Shown here: piece after piece, positions 33,225 through 45,494 of the stretch | Layout of the letters: each line of letters opens with the position of its first letter | How positions within the stretch are numbered: the first letter of the stretch is position 1 | From: Rheum nobile | Lineage: Eukaryota; Streptophyta; Magnoliopsida; Caryophyllales; Polygonaceae | DNA length: 64,000 nucleotides | Assembly (NCBI GenBank): GCA_027886185.1 | Contig: WOAB01000142.1 | Location: 992,001 to 1,056,000 of the forward strand | Direction: 5' to 3' | Translations under genes and position numbers: made by a program | Notes under the pieces: generated by a model | Told to the model about the DNA's origin: nothing | Seen by the model: only the letters and a program-made list of their open reading frames with translations | The model's database searches: none

Positions 33225-35838
33225 CAATTTATTTATAGTATTTTTTAAATGAATAAGATTAAGACTCAAATAATTTAAATTATAAATATATTCAACTCTA
33301 TCTAATTCTTCCTTATAATGATATATTGTATTGTTTTAGTGCTTTGACATTTTGTATAATATTATGGAAAAGTATAGTGCAAATCACTTTGCGGAACGAT
33401 GACAATCCCCATAAAATAATATTAATATGTAATAACTAATATGTAGTTTAATAGTTGGAAGCCTACAATTTGTACAATACTCTAGAAAGTTCAATATTAA
33501 TTGGATTTTTTGGTTATCTCTCTATATATGTGTGATTATGTTTTATAAACTTTTGACTTTAGCATAACTAAAATTACAATAATATCATACAATATTGTGA
33601 TAAATAAGTTTAAAAAATAGTTTTAATTTTTGTAAGAAAAACTTTATGTAGATGATTCATATTGAATGACATAAAGACAACTTCATAGATTGTGAAATAT
33701 ATAGAGTGTGATTAGATAAATGGTTCTCCCTAAAAACATGCTTTCATATTATCTACATATTTGATGTTCTTAATTTTATTCACTGAATCGCGCATTTATT
33801 AATTTTGAATACCCAAAACATCTTATAATTTTAAAAATTATTTGATTCAATGGCAAAAAGGTTATAGAAAATATAAATAAAAAGGACTTAAATTTATAAA
33901 TAAAAACTTTTATATATCTGCTCAATTTTTTATATATAACCAAAAAATCAACTATTATAAATTCATTAGAATATTTAATTTATTTATATTTATTTTATTT
34001 CAAAAGTAGACACGATCACCATAAAAAAATAAACAAAAGAGACTATTATGCACCGTACTAAACCAAAGGAAGAATATCATAACAAATAAGATACCAATTA
34101 TACTTAAAAAGAGTAACACACATGCATCTAAAGAAACAAATCATAAGTAATATGTAATTTGAAGTACTACCTTCAAAGATGTATGACTTCGTGAGTTCAT
34201 CTTCTCTTGTACTAAGATAATGTGATTTTCTCACTCGTAATTAAGGTAAAGCGTATGTGTGTTCTTGGATGAAAGAGAAAGAGTGTTATATATAATGCAC
34301 ATGGTCTCTTGATAATTCATGGGTATTTATTGTGCATTTAATCTATCAAAAACATAAAATATTATAAATTTTGAAATCAATAATATTGGTTGTTTCAAAT
34401 TGAGAAAGATATTAACGTTTTAGACCAAAATAAAGATATTGACATTGGACGTTATAAGAAATAAATGGGTTTGTAGTGGAAGTTACACCGATTCAATTCA
34501 TATGGATAAGTAATAAATTAGCATTTCTCCTTTTGGAATCAACTAACATCTTTGATCAACAAAATAAGTTAGTAGAAATGCTAATTAAATCATCAATTAA
34601 ATTAGTACTGGATGTTTAAAAATAGAGATTTACTCTGTATATTGGATGTTATAGGAAGGTGAATTGATTTGTGGTAGAGGTTATAATAATGGATGAATAT
34701 ATACGTACGTGCTTACAAGCTAATGATATATAGTCTTATCAACAAAATGTTTGTTGTTAGTCTACTACAATCACCTAGCAATTAAGCCTATTTTATCACA
34801 TCACAACATCCAGAGTGATATGCTAATATATTGTTATGAATGTATATATATTATTTTCCATGTAATTTCTTGTCAAACTTCTATTTAATGAATTTACAAT
34901 ATTTTTTGTAATCATGAAGGTTTGTCTTGGAATTTATAACAAATTATATTTCTTCGAAAATTGAAAGGATTGTACAATAAAATATACTTATAATATATTT
35001 TGCCAAAATATATAATCATACAATTACTTTTCAGGAGAAATAGGTGATAAAGAGGAATCACAACAAATATGTCAAAACATAAATTATATGATTTTGGTAA
35101 TGAAAAATATATAGTATGTGTTTTTCATGTACGATAAGCAGTAGTCCTAACTAAATGATTTTTTTTACCAAAAAAATAAAACTACATAAATATATGTTAA
35201 TTAGTATTAATGTGCAAAACTATATTTTATATTATGCATAGATGTAGAGGAAAAATATAACATGGATAAATTTGAGTCAAAGTAATGATTTAAATTATTT
35301 ATGTACACAAAATTTTCATTTATGTGATACGTGGTGTTGATTTAATAATTAAAAATGTTTTTATATAAGAGAAAAAAATAATATAATGGTATGTAAATAA
35401 TCGTAGAGCCCAAAACGTTTTTTTGGAAATAAGTTTGATTTTATATGTGATACTGTTAAGGTGTAATTGAGTATATATTTACCAAAATCTTCTAATTTTA
35501 CAAATATTTATTTAAAGAGATTATATTAGAATTAGGAGTATATAATTATATATTTTGTATGTTTTTATTTAGCCCAGAACTCTTTCTTCTAATTTCAATC
35601 TTATGTGTTAATTTCAATCTTATGTGTTGATTTTAGGTATGATACTTCTAAAGTGTAATTAAGAGGAGGGTCATTTATTGTCAAGAACTCCATTTTATAT
35701 TATATATAGATGAGTAGAGAATATTAAAGTTGGTCTTCATTGATTAGCTAGCCCGTGATTGGAGATAGTTGGGCTGCGGCCAAATTTGAGCGCGTTTTTT
35801 TTGTTGCCTTTTTGCGTTAACATAAACACTAAAAGCTA
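33225..35838. other. AT-rich DNA, probably decayed Helitron bodies
   Basis: No gene recognised. Phrases ending in CATAGATG (near 35215-35235) and ATATAGATG (near 35680-35700), each preceded by ATTTTATATTAT, resemble reverse-complemented Helitron 5' ends. Otherwise only short AT-rich tracts are seen. Confidence 0.4.
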
Positions 35839-36140
35839 CTCCCTCGGTATAAAAAATATTGTCATTTTAGCCCAAATTTTTTGTAAAGAAAATATTATCA
35901 TTTTAGGTGTTTAGGTAATAATTCATTTGTGAGTTATGAGGTTTGATATCGAAAATTATATTTTTTGGCTCTTTTTATACAAATTTTCTATGTTTAATTG
36001 TTTATTGGCTACAATTGAGATGAGTTATTTAATAGTTGAAAATTTTTAAGAAAAGTTTATGAGAATATAGATTAATTATTGTATTTCTTAATAAATATGT
36101 CAAACTCTAAAATAACAATCTTTTTTATACAGAGGGAGTA
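35837..36140. mobile_element. Stowaway-type MITE, 300 bp
   Basis: Element 35839-36138 begins CTCCCTCGGTATAAAAAATA and ends TTTTTTATACAGAGGGAG, with long imperfect terminal inverted repeats (GTCATTTTAG against CTAAAATAAC). It is flanked by TA on both sides, the Tc1/Mariner target duplication. There is no coding capacity. Confidence 0.92.
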
Positions 36141-36224
36141 ATAACTAATAACACATCTTAACATTGTTTTTTTTTCATTTACTCTATATTTTCCTATCTT
36201 TATGTAATAGTAGGTGATATAATA

Positions 36225-36480
36225 TTATGATATATTTAGATTTTTTTTTATAAACAAAGCATTAGGTTGGCCCTATAAACGACCATCGGGATGAGAACCA
36301 GAAGTTCTAAGTCAGCACAAAGATCCACAGGAGAACAAGAATGACCAAGTGCAGCAATCTGATCCCCAACGAGATTCAACTCAAGAAAGACGTGGCTAAA
36401 ACACACATCCAAGAAGCAAAGTAGTTAAGTAGGTCACGACGGATATCTGACCCGGTCCTGAATAAATGCAAAATAAACAC
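36225..36480 (-). mobile_element. Possible LINE 3' fragment
   Basis: Higher-GC segment that, on the minus strand, ends in a run of A (the T-tract near 36240) after a frame reading NLVGDQIAALGHS, which resembles the C-terminal RNase H region of plant L1 elements. No target duplication was identified. Confidence 0.35.
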
Positions 36481-36659
36481 ATGCACAGGACTCTCAAAAT
36501 ATATAGGGCCTCAAGGCCCACCCAAGACTTCCTCTTATCAAAAAATCTGAATAAAAAAATAAACTGAAATTCAAAAATCCTTCTCTCTCCACTTTAAGAT
36601 CTTTTACGCATTCACACATACTTCTCATTAATTACTTTTTCTAGGCCCCCATTCGTTTA

Positions 36660-36922
36660 TACTCCCTCTGTCCCGATTTGTTTGTCCTGTTTTGACCGGA
36701 CACACTTGTCGAGACGAGTTTTGTATTGTTAATATCTCTAATTATATAATTCTAAAAATTATAATTTTTTAATATTATCAAAGTACTCGTTGAGACGAAT
36801 CAAACAAGACCCCACATGACTATGTTTTTTCTTATATATTGGAAGAAATCTTAAAAATTCTCTTCAACGATGAACAGTGTCTAAAAGTCAAACAAGACAA
36901 ACAAACCGGGACGGAGGGAGTA
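36660..36922. mobile_element. Stowaway-type MITE, 259 bp
   Basis: Element 36662-36920 begins CTCCCTCTGTCCCGATTTGT and ends ACAAACCGGGACGGAGGGAG, flanked by TA dinucleotides. The terminal inverted repeats are about 27 bp and nearly perfect. It is a different family from the MITE at 35839. Confidence 0.93.
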
Positions 36923-38122
36923 CTTTCTAGCACTTGCTATTTATTAGCTAACTAACTAGTTTGTAATTGATTTCGATTATCCACAAGAACACGACTAAAA
37001 GAGGGGGGTGATTGTGTTACCTTGAGGGTAGACTACCCTCCTACTATATGGGTTGAAATTTGCCACCTTAATACACTAATTAAATGTCTTCTATTTCTTT
37101 TTCTTTTTTGATCAAATGAATGTCTGCTTTTTCTAAAAAGTAGACAAAGGTTACTTATTTCTAGTCTAATCTATACGAAGTGGCCTTTTCTTCTTATTCT
37201 TTTTTCAGAAAATGGTGCTTAATTTATTTTATTGTCTACTTTATGTGCAAATTAGCTAGAAATTTTTGGTATTTCGTTAACCGGCTTTTCTATAATCTAT
37301 AATCTGATAAACTTAAAAGGTAAAATAAACATTTGACAATAATTATAAGATAAAGCTATTATATGTAAAAAATGATTAATTATAAAAGTTATATATGAAT
37401 CATATAGGAATTATTAATCATATTTTATAAGTGATTATAAATAAAGTTATCATCTTTCTATATATAATAAAAAATTAATTATTAAAAGGATCGTCAAATC
37501 AAATTTAGTATGTGTACTCATATTATATATAAGTTTCTAAAGCTTTATTTAATAGATCAAGCATACAATATATCCAATCCAGTTGATGATGTATACGGAC
37601 TGATTCGAGGATTCCTCAACGATGATATTCTGAAATCTCGATATTCGAGGATTCCTCAATGAAGATGTTCTGAAATCTCGATCTTGATATAAATTTTTAT
37701 TTCATTTTACAAGATGTATGTCATTACAAATATGAACAAATTTGATATACGCTTTTCGTTGACAATATTCCGTATGTCGGTACAGTATATTTTAAGTGGT
37801 TTACAAAATCTTACTTAAGATATAAGTTATGTAGTATCATATCACTATATACATCTTATATATATAATTCTAAAAATGGAAACAATCATCTAGGAATACA
37901 TTATTAAGTATGATATATATGAGTTATTTTAGTATTATGTTTATCTTAGGTTAATAATTGTACAAATTAACTTATATTGATATCAGATTAAGTTGTATTT
38001 ACATTAATTTTATATAAAGATGTAACTTACATTTAAAGTTAAACAAGTTAACTTATGTTGTTCTTCGATACATTCACTAAGTTGTGCTTTTGTTATTTCA
38101 AACATTGCGTGGTTTGCATATA

Positions 38123-38168
<46 letters not shown>

Positions 38169-38404
38169 CTTACATTCTTTTTATATAAAAATGTGACTTA
38201 TTACATATAATTATTCATAAAAAATTTAGTGCATGTTCCGATAAGAACTTAGAAATAAGAAATACTCCATATGAATCATTTATTCGGAGGGTCACTTATA
38301 CATGGGCCCACTATATAAATATTTCATTTTTTCTTCACTTTCTAAGATTATTAATTTTGAAAAAGTGAATTAGCTAGTACTAATAGCCTAGTATTATAGC
38401 ATAT
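36923..38404. other. AT-rich intergenic DNA with short repeats
   Basis: No gene seen. A 40-bp tandem pair at 37602-37681 contains TTCGAGGATTCCTCAA in each copy. An (AT)n tract of about 40 bp lies at about 38125-38165. Confidence 0.6.
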
Positions 38405-38830
38405 ACTTTTTTTTATGATGAAAGAATTCGAAGTACCTGACATAACAACGTCGGGTAGATCAAGAGGTCGATAAATCGGCACCGGTCAAAACCGGACACG
38501 AAGAACAATACAAACAAGTATGGAAATTACAACCAAGCAAAAATAGAGCTAAAACGACCTAAAACGAGTGGTGAGCAAGCACAATCAGACGAAAGCGCCA
38601 CCGACAAATGAGTCAGACAGGAGAACTCTTGCGGAAGTACTGAACGGACTACCATGACGTTGCCCTCTCTTCAAAGAGGGATCTTCAGGAGCCTCAACCA
38701 TAACGTTGCTCTCGTACAAGAGGGGTCTTCATTGAGCCACAGACACGACTACGACCAGACACTCAGACATCACCCTAGATCAGCTCCACAAATACAGCGA
38801 GGAATTTACCACCCATACTTGAAATAAACG
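38405..38830. other. Unclassified higher-GC segment
   Basis: A sharp rise in G+C after a T-tract near 38409. It contains a duplicated phrase (CGTTGCCCTCTCTTCAAAGAGG and CGTTGCTCTCGTACAAGAGG). Composition and the terminal T-tract suggest a minus-strand retroposed fragment, but no family was recognised. Confidence 0.35.
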
Positions 38831-39119
38831 AAACCGTAAAAGGTAAACAAGGGTGAAAATTAATGTGAAAAGAGAACATCAATTAGTCTTGCATTTGGTA
38901 ATTATTGTTATTGTTAGGGGTTGATTTTGGGTTTGAATGTTTTTTGTCTTTAAGTTAAAAAGAATATTATCAAAAGACAAAAGCTGAGAATGGGCCATAA
39001 GCCCACATGAAATAGCGTACAAGAGAAGCTGGCAACTTTGGTCTTATTTGTTTCTTTTTTTATTTTATTTTTTAAATTAAAATTCCCCTTCTCTTCCCGA
39101 GATTTGCACAGCAAGCTCA

Positions 39120-39970
39120 GAAAAAAAAAAAAGATCTGGGAAAGTGATTTGGGGTTTTTGGGTTAAATTGACGGGCTCAACCTGAAGATGCTCAATCTCC
39201 TTTAATCAAGGTCTATGCCCCAATCTGGCTTGCTACGCAAGCTCGCCCAGAATATCAACGTGGTGGTCCGGCGGAAATTGGGGCGGTAAGCATGAGGTTC
39301 GAGTGGAGGCGGCTCCAAGACCGGAGATGCGGTTCGAGTGGAGGCGGCTCCAAGACCGGAGATGCGGTTCGAGTGGAGGCGACCACAAAGTTTCGTTTGG
39401 GGGTTTTTGCTCGGTTAGATCTTGGAGGCGGATTTGGTTCGATTGGGGCAGATCTGATAAGATTGGGGCAAAAACCCCACTTATCCAATTTGGAGTTTGG
39501 AGTTCTTAGGAGAGTAACTAGCCTTCTTTCTCAAACATGAGGAAGAAGAAGATAGATTTTTTAGGGAATTTAATTCTTGGATCTTATTACTGGTATTATC
39601 GTTGTTTGAATTATAATCTGCATGAGTTTAATCCAATGTGATTCAAACGGATTGTAAATTTTTATAGGGGTTCTTTTTTTTTTTTCTGGTTTTAAACCCA
39701 GATTTGCTTGCAATTCTTGGTTGCTTTAAAATCCTCTTGGGTATAAACTGATTTGAGCAAGAAGAAAGGTGTTGGTGATCGTGTTGATATGCCTTTCCTG
39801 CTTTCATTCCACTTTGATGTCTCCTTCCCAGACTGCTCAAGTTCATATGCTTTTCATGCTCGTTTTGGTTTTTTGTTGTTGTTGTTAATCTTGGGGTTAT
39901 CCATCAATGGTTGATAATTTCGGTGGTTAGGTGTTGGGGATTTCCCAAATTTTTTATTGTTGTTAAAGAA
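39120..39970 (+). other. GC-rich segment with 35-bp repeats, gene-like but unassigned
   Basis: A composition change at 39120 leads into a transcribed-looking stretch with GGTTCGAGTGGAGGCGGCTC repeated about 2.5 times at 35-bp spacing (39296-39380). A frame of 82 codons from 39292 is open only because of this repeat (FEWRRLQDRRC pattern). A splice-donor-like GGTAAGC occurs near 39286. No family was recognised, and I do not call a CDS. Confidence 0.3.
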
Positions 39971-40205
39971 GGTACGCTTCTTTTTTTTTTTTGCCGGAGC
40001 CGGGTGTCGGGCCATCGAAGTGAACTCACTAATCCCGGGTCATGGCCGCTAGTTCTTCACGTCATGATCCTTGGTTAAATCGCGAGAGTTTCATCATCAA
40101 AGTGATACTGGCCTGTTTCGAACCCGGGGGGATTTGCACCCCAGGATCTACTCCCCCCAACATCACCGTTGGACTACGCTCCCGGGGACAATGGTACGCT
40201 TCTTT
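39971..40205 (-). mobile_element. tRNA-derived SINE with 13-bp target duplication
   Basis: GGTACGCTTCTTT occurs at 39971-39983 and again at 40193-40205. Between them (about 209 bp) the minus strand reads GGGAGCGTAGTCCAACGGTG (A-box), then GGGTTCGAAAC (B-box), a body, CCCGGCTCCGGC and a terminal A-run. This is the full architecture of a plant SINE mobilised by LINE machinery. The body resembles Au-type SINEs in its start and end, by memory only. Confidence 0.9.
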
Positions 40206-40782
40206 GGTTGAGTGGGGGATAACCCCTTTTTGTTGTTCCTTGTGGTGGTTAGAGGGGATTATCCCTTTTGTTGGGTGGGAATTACCCATTTGGTTTTTTG
40301 GGTGTTTTCTAGAGAGAACGGAAAACCCTCTCTTTAGAGTCCCAATTGAAGACAAATTATAACATCTATTATTTATTTCAACTTCCAAGAGAAAAAGTGG
40401 ATAACAATTTGGAATTTATTAATTGAACTATAACATTATTAATTGAACTATAACAATTTTACTTAAGTATTATAATTTTTTTAAACCTTATGTGAATATA
40501 ATCTCTTTATGAACAAATATTATTTAGAGTTGTTGTATGAAGAAAGTTAGAATTTTTATAACTTTATTCTATTTGGATTATTAAAATGAACGTTATTTAG
40601 GTTAGGAGTAAAGACAATAGCTAAGTAAAGAGAATTTGTACATATGACAATGATTATTAAAATGAACATTACAAGCACATGGTTAAGGGATGTATGCTGA
40701 AATTTAATAAAGACTTGTATTATATTGTGCATATAAAGTAAATAAGTAAATATAGTAATATTAGTATACACATAATGTTTCT
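40206..40782. other. Intergenic DNA
   Basis: The GC-richer host segment interrupted by the SINE continues to about 40330, then DNA becomes AT-rich. A 19-bp phrase TATTAATTGAACTATAACA is repeated near 40410-40455. No gene seen. Confidence 0.45.
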
Positions 40783-42110
40783 AATTATGATCTTAGGACA
40801 TATGTAAAGAATCAATCCTAATAATAAGGTTACCCTAAAAGGAATTACTTAAAGTCATAAAAAACTAAACTATAGATATAAAATTGTCATCCTATTAAAA
40901 AATTTCTTAAATCTATCCCAAAATTAAATATCTGAAACAAGAAATAATCAAATTGGAATAATCAAACCCCAAACTATTGAAATTTGAGACTGAAACCATC
41001 AGAATATTATACACAAAAATTGACATCAAGATCATTATTACGCTACTATGTGAGCAAAACATATATAATTAACTAGAACTCTAATAAGAAAGAATGTTAC
41101 AGATAAATATGAAAATTGCAACAAATAGATTTAAATATCCAATATGGGTCAATTCGAGTTGATTGGGTTCGTGCTAAATTGGGTCCAAATCGTTAACATT
41201 TACGAGTTGGTTCGATTGGGTCATGATAGTTATGGTGCGGGTCGACCCAATGTGTCCAAAATGTCAGCTTTTTTTATGATTTTATAAAAAAATACTAAAA
41301 AATATTAATATTATATAACTACTAAATAATGTGTATATAATATTTAATATAATGAGATAATACATATAAGAGGGTCAAATCGGTCAATCCAATGGGTCAA
41401 GTATTTTCAAATTAAACTCATAAATTTTTGGATCATGGGGTACGGATCTTTAAATTATGATCTAAGGACATATAAAAAAAATATCTTAATAAAACTGTTA
41501 CCTTATAAGAAATTATATAAACCCATAAAAAACAAAAATATCGATATAAAATTGTTATCATATAAAAATTTGTTCAATCCGTCCGAAAAATAAAATAACT
41601 GAAACAAGAAATAATCAAAAACCCAAACTATTGAATCCCGAGACTGAAACAATCATGATATTGTACACTTTTATTGATATATCAAGATCATTATTATATG
41701 ACTATGTCAACAAAATATATAATCAACTCGAACTCTAATAAGAGAGAATGTTATATAGAAATATATGAAAATTGCAACAATAAGATGTATGTCTTCAATA
41801 CGGGCCAATTCGTGTCAGTTGGGTTTGTATTAAATTGGGTTCGGATCGTTAAAATTTATAAATTGGTTGGGTCGGGTCATGAAGGGTGTGGGGCGGGTCC
41901 ATCCAACGTAAAGTGTCAGTTTTTATGACTTTATAATAGAAAATTACTAACAAAATATTATTATTATATAACTATTAAATAAAGTATATATAATATTCAA
42001 TATAAATGAGATAATACATATGAGGGGGTCAGATCGGTCAACCGATCGGGTAACCCATAAATTATTGGATCATGGGGTACGGGTCCTTAAAATCGAATAG
42101 GTCAGATTGG
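40783..42110. repeat. Diverged 670-bp tandem duplication
   Basis: Copy A 40783-41452 and copy B 41453-about 42110 share phrases in the same order: AATTATGATCT(T/A)AGGACATAT, CTGAAACAAGAAATAATCAA, ATCAAGATCATTATTA, GAAAATTGCAACAA, ATCATGGGGTACGG. Differences are frequent, so the duplication is old. Both copies include GGGTC-rich phrases (ATTGGGTC, GCGGGTC). No coding capacity. Confidence 0.85.
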
Positions 42111-43480
42111 ATCGTGTTTTAAGATGTTTAATAAAATTATCAATAATATTTTATGATAATGTTATTATAAATTTTCAATAATAAATAATATTGGTTGACT
42201 AAGACTCCTTTTAACTATAGAGATAATTTTCAATCTATTGAGTAACTAAAATAAGACAACTCTATTATTAGTTATTTATCTTACTTTAATCTTTTTTTTT
42301 TAAATCTTAGAATCTCATGTACATAATATTATTATATATGAAAAGATGATTATAAATTTATAATAATAAATAGCTTGAGACATATAAAAGATGAAAATTG
42401 GTTAAAAACAAAATTGGATTTTGATTTTAAAAGAGGGATGTAACTTGGATAGGATATGAGTTGTATAAAATGAAGAGAAATAGTTTTGTTTATTTGTACA
42501 TTTTCCAATACGCATAGAATTTGATTAATTAACTAAAAAGCTGCTTTTATTGACTAAAAAGGTGCTGATGTGGCATGTGGGTTGGCTACCCTCAGGGTAA
42601 GCCAAACAATTTCCCTAAAGGGTGTTCAGAATCATTATTTTGGTTGCCATGTTAAAATTTACTATGTTAAAATTTACTATGTTAAAATTGTAAATTTGAA
42701 GGGCACCAAATGAAAAATGCCTCAATAATTTAATAATTTTGTACTGTAAATGACTATTATAAAATTCTTGTGATACTTTTATTTAGAATATAAAATTCTT
42801 GTGATACTTTATTTAGACTAAAAATAATAATTTAACCAAGATGATCGAAAAAAATAGAAAATTTTATTATATGCTTGTTTTACTATATAAATTTAGGGTA
42901 AATTTTTTAATGTTTGAGCAGGGTCTCGAAAATTGATTGGACGGCCCTGGCGGATATCTACAATAACCATCTCAATCTCCTAAAGGCAAGACCATAAACT
43001 TATCAAAACATAATTAATAACACACAAGTTGTCACCTTCAATATCTAGAAACTTTATTCTAAGATATTTTATATTTTTCAGATTCCTTGTAGAAGAGCTT
43101 TGGTCTCATCCACTATTATGGTGTTATTTCTGCTTTTGGCAACATGAATATGAACTTTTTCTGCTTTATTGTTTCTATTGATGAAGTTCGAGAAGGCTTC
43201 ACCATTAGCCAGTTTAAAATCGTCAAAATTTAACTTATAAAAATTTCCAATTATTTTTACCATTTAATCTTCTTTATTTTTCTTACTATTTTTTTAGAGG
43301 GTTTAGGAGTGAGGTCATCATCTCTATCCATTTTTTTTTCTTTTAAAAAAATCTCCACGACAGCCCATTATTTCCCGCAAACTTTGATTTTCTGAAAGTA
43401 TGAATTTTGACGCGCACAGGTTGATGAGCGAGTGAGTCAACCTGGTTGGGTCAACACGCTTCGGAACCCAGGCAATCACA
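42111..43480. other. AT-rich intergenic DNA
   Basis: No gene recognised. TTAAAATTTACTATG is repeated near 42652-42685, and ATAAAATTCTTGTGATACTT is repeated near 42760-42810. Confidence 0.45.
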
Positions 43481-43484
43481 CCCC

Positions 43485-44200
43485 TTTTTTTTATCTAGTA
43501 AGATTTTAAGGGTCCATGATCAAACAACCTGGATCCTCATGAGGCCGGAAAATCAATGGTTGGAACACCCAATCAGAGAAAGTAGCAACAAAAAACAACA
43601 AAGAAAAAACAAAAACAACAACAAAAGTTTCAACGAAACAACCACAACCGAGCAGGGTTAACTAGAAAGGCTTAATCGATGAGAGAGGCTCAAACATGGG
43701 TTGGAAGACACCAATACGACGTTGACACAGCCGGGAAGCAGAAGCAAGACACAATCGAAAGCACTGTGTCAGAAGAAGTCACCAGGGATCACACGATCAC
43801 TATCTTGATCTCAAAACCGGAACAACAGTCTCAAATCAAACCTAAAGCAAACCCGTAATAGTAATGAATGAATCACAAACATGTTTAACAAACTTGCACA
43901 ACAAGCTAGAATGATTCGGGTCTAGGACACAACAATCCTCTTGATGTGGAGATCTGATTGTCAATCTGTTGGAGGCCAAGACAGAGCCCGACAATCTAAT
44001 CGGAGCAACAGAGCCATCAATCTGGTCAGAGCCCGACAAAGCAAAGGAGTGGATTTCCTCATGAGGATGACGACATCTTTTAAAGAGGTTGCACGAAGTT
44101 CCGGTTGAGGCTTAGCTTTAATAAGATTTTACTTAAACAAAGGAGTTGAGGAAGTTTGGGGGTATGCCCAAATTTTTCCATTTTGATGTGATAAGAGCAA
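43485..44200. other. Unclassified segment, retroposon-like
   Basis: Higher-GC block starting at a T-tract (43484-43492), without an interpretable reading frame. In composition it resembles the block at 38405-38830; a LINE leader or tail is possible but unproven. Confidence 0.3.
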
Positions 44201-44640
44201 CAATATTCAGCTTTACTAAAATTTTTGTTGAATCAGAGAGTCAAGAGACAAACCAGAGAAGGACGACCCACCATCCATTGTTGAGACAATGAGCCTGTGG
44301 TTTGGAGGCTCGGTGGTCCAGCCAGTGGATAAGGTCTAGTGGGTCGTGGTTTAGTATGTACAGCAAGAGGTTTGGGAAAGCGGCAGTCGCGGAGGGTCAC
44401 AACGGCCAAGGTTGGCTGATGTCGAGCAGTGGAGCGGCGGAGGGGTTGGCCGGCAAGCGTTAGTAGAGACGAGATTGGTAATGCATCTGGTGGTGCAAAG
44501 GGGCGGTGATGATGAAGGCAGATAGTCAAAGGGTCGCGACGGTCGACCATGGTTGGGATCAAATTTCAAGGGGTGGAGGCTCGGTGGAGCATTTTTTCTA
44601 GGGCCGATGGAAAGTTTTAAGGAGACAAGAGCGTTTTTCA
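44201..44640. other. GC-rich segment without recognised gene
   Basis: Purine-rich, G-rich plus strand. Overlapping minus-strand frames (Pro/Ser/Arg-rich) are of the kind GC-rich DNA yields by chance. No domain seen. Confidence 0.3.
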
Positions 44641-45494
44641 GGTTCTAGCAAAAGTGGGTTTTTTTTTCCAATCGCAACCACTTTGAATATGTACTAGTAT
44701 GGTATATTAATATGGAGTCTAGTGCCATCAAAAAAAATTGGAGTCTTGTTAAAACATTGCTCCAATTACAGAGCAATTTTGACTAAGGGATGAGTATGTA
44801 TTAAAAGTCCGATAGCCTAATTATGAGGACGTGTTAATCCGCGCACGTACATGCAAAGTCTAACATATAAACCATAAGGTTCCAACCTAAAACCAATTGT
44901 TAATAGGTGAAGTAGTTTATAATTCTACAAGGTGTATTTATATTGTTTATGTGAACTACAAGGTGGATTTCATTGCATTTTCAATCTAGTATCATGCGAT
45001 TGATTTCCATTGCTACGTGGCCATGTTAGATTTATTATTTTTAAGTTGTTATGTTGTCGGATTAATTTTTTGTTTTTAACTTGTGTTTTTTGTCAACTTA
45101 AACTCTTTCTCATGTGATTTTCAAGCCTCCCATTTTTATTTGTTTGGTTCTCCCTTTTGTCTTTGTTTAATTTGTCTCATATCAGCTTAACCAATAATTA
45201 AGTCTCTCGCAATCTCTCAATTTACCAAACACCAAAGTTTAAAATTTTGAGTTGTTACCTAAATCCTAAATATGAGGAGTTTGAGCCAAATAATATGGAT
45301 AGTCCATGGGATGAAAATATTCCAAACTTGAAAGCAAGTTTTTGGGCCTCCAAAAGTTAATTAGGAAAAAGATAAAAAGAAAAAAAAAAAGACAAATAAT
45401 TCTTTGCTTCTTTACTTCAGTTCATACCCTTGCCCTCACTCCCCACTTCCTTTCTCTCTCGAATCTGAGGTGAGATTTTACCTTCAGTGCGTCA
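44641..45494. other. Intergenic DNA upstream of the small-protein pseudogene
   Basis: AT-rich, no repeats recognised. A pyrimidine-rich stretch (about 45395-45470, CCCCACTTCCTTTCTCTCTC) just before the ATG looks like a plant 5' untranslated leader. Confidence 0.45.

Noticed and set aside
40100..40180. A tRNA gene suggested by GGGTTCGAAAC
   Set aside because: The whole unit has an A-tail and a 13-bp target duplication, so it is a SINE.
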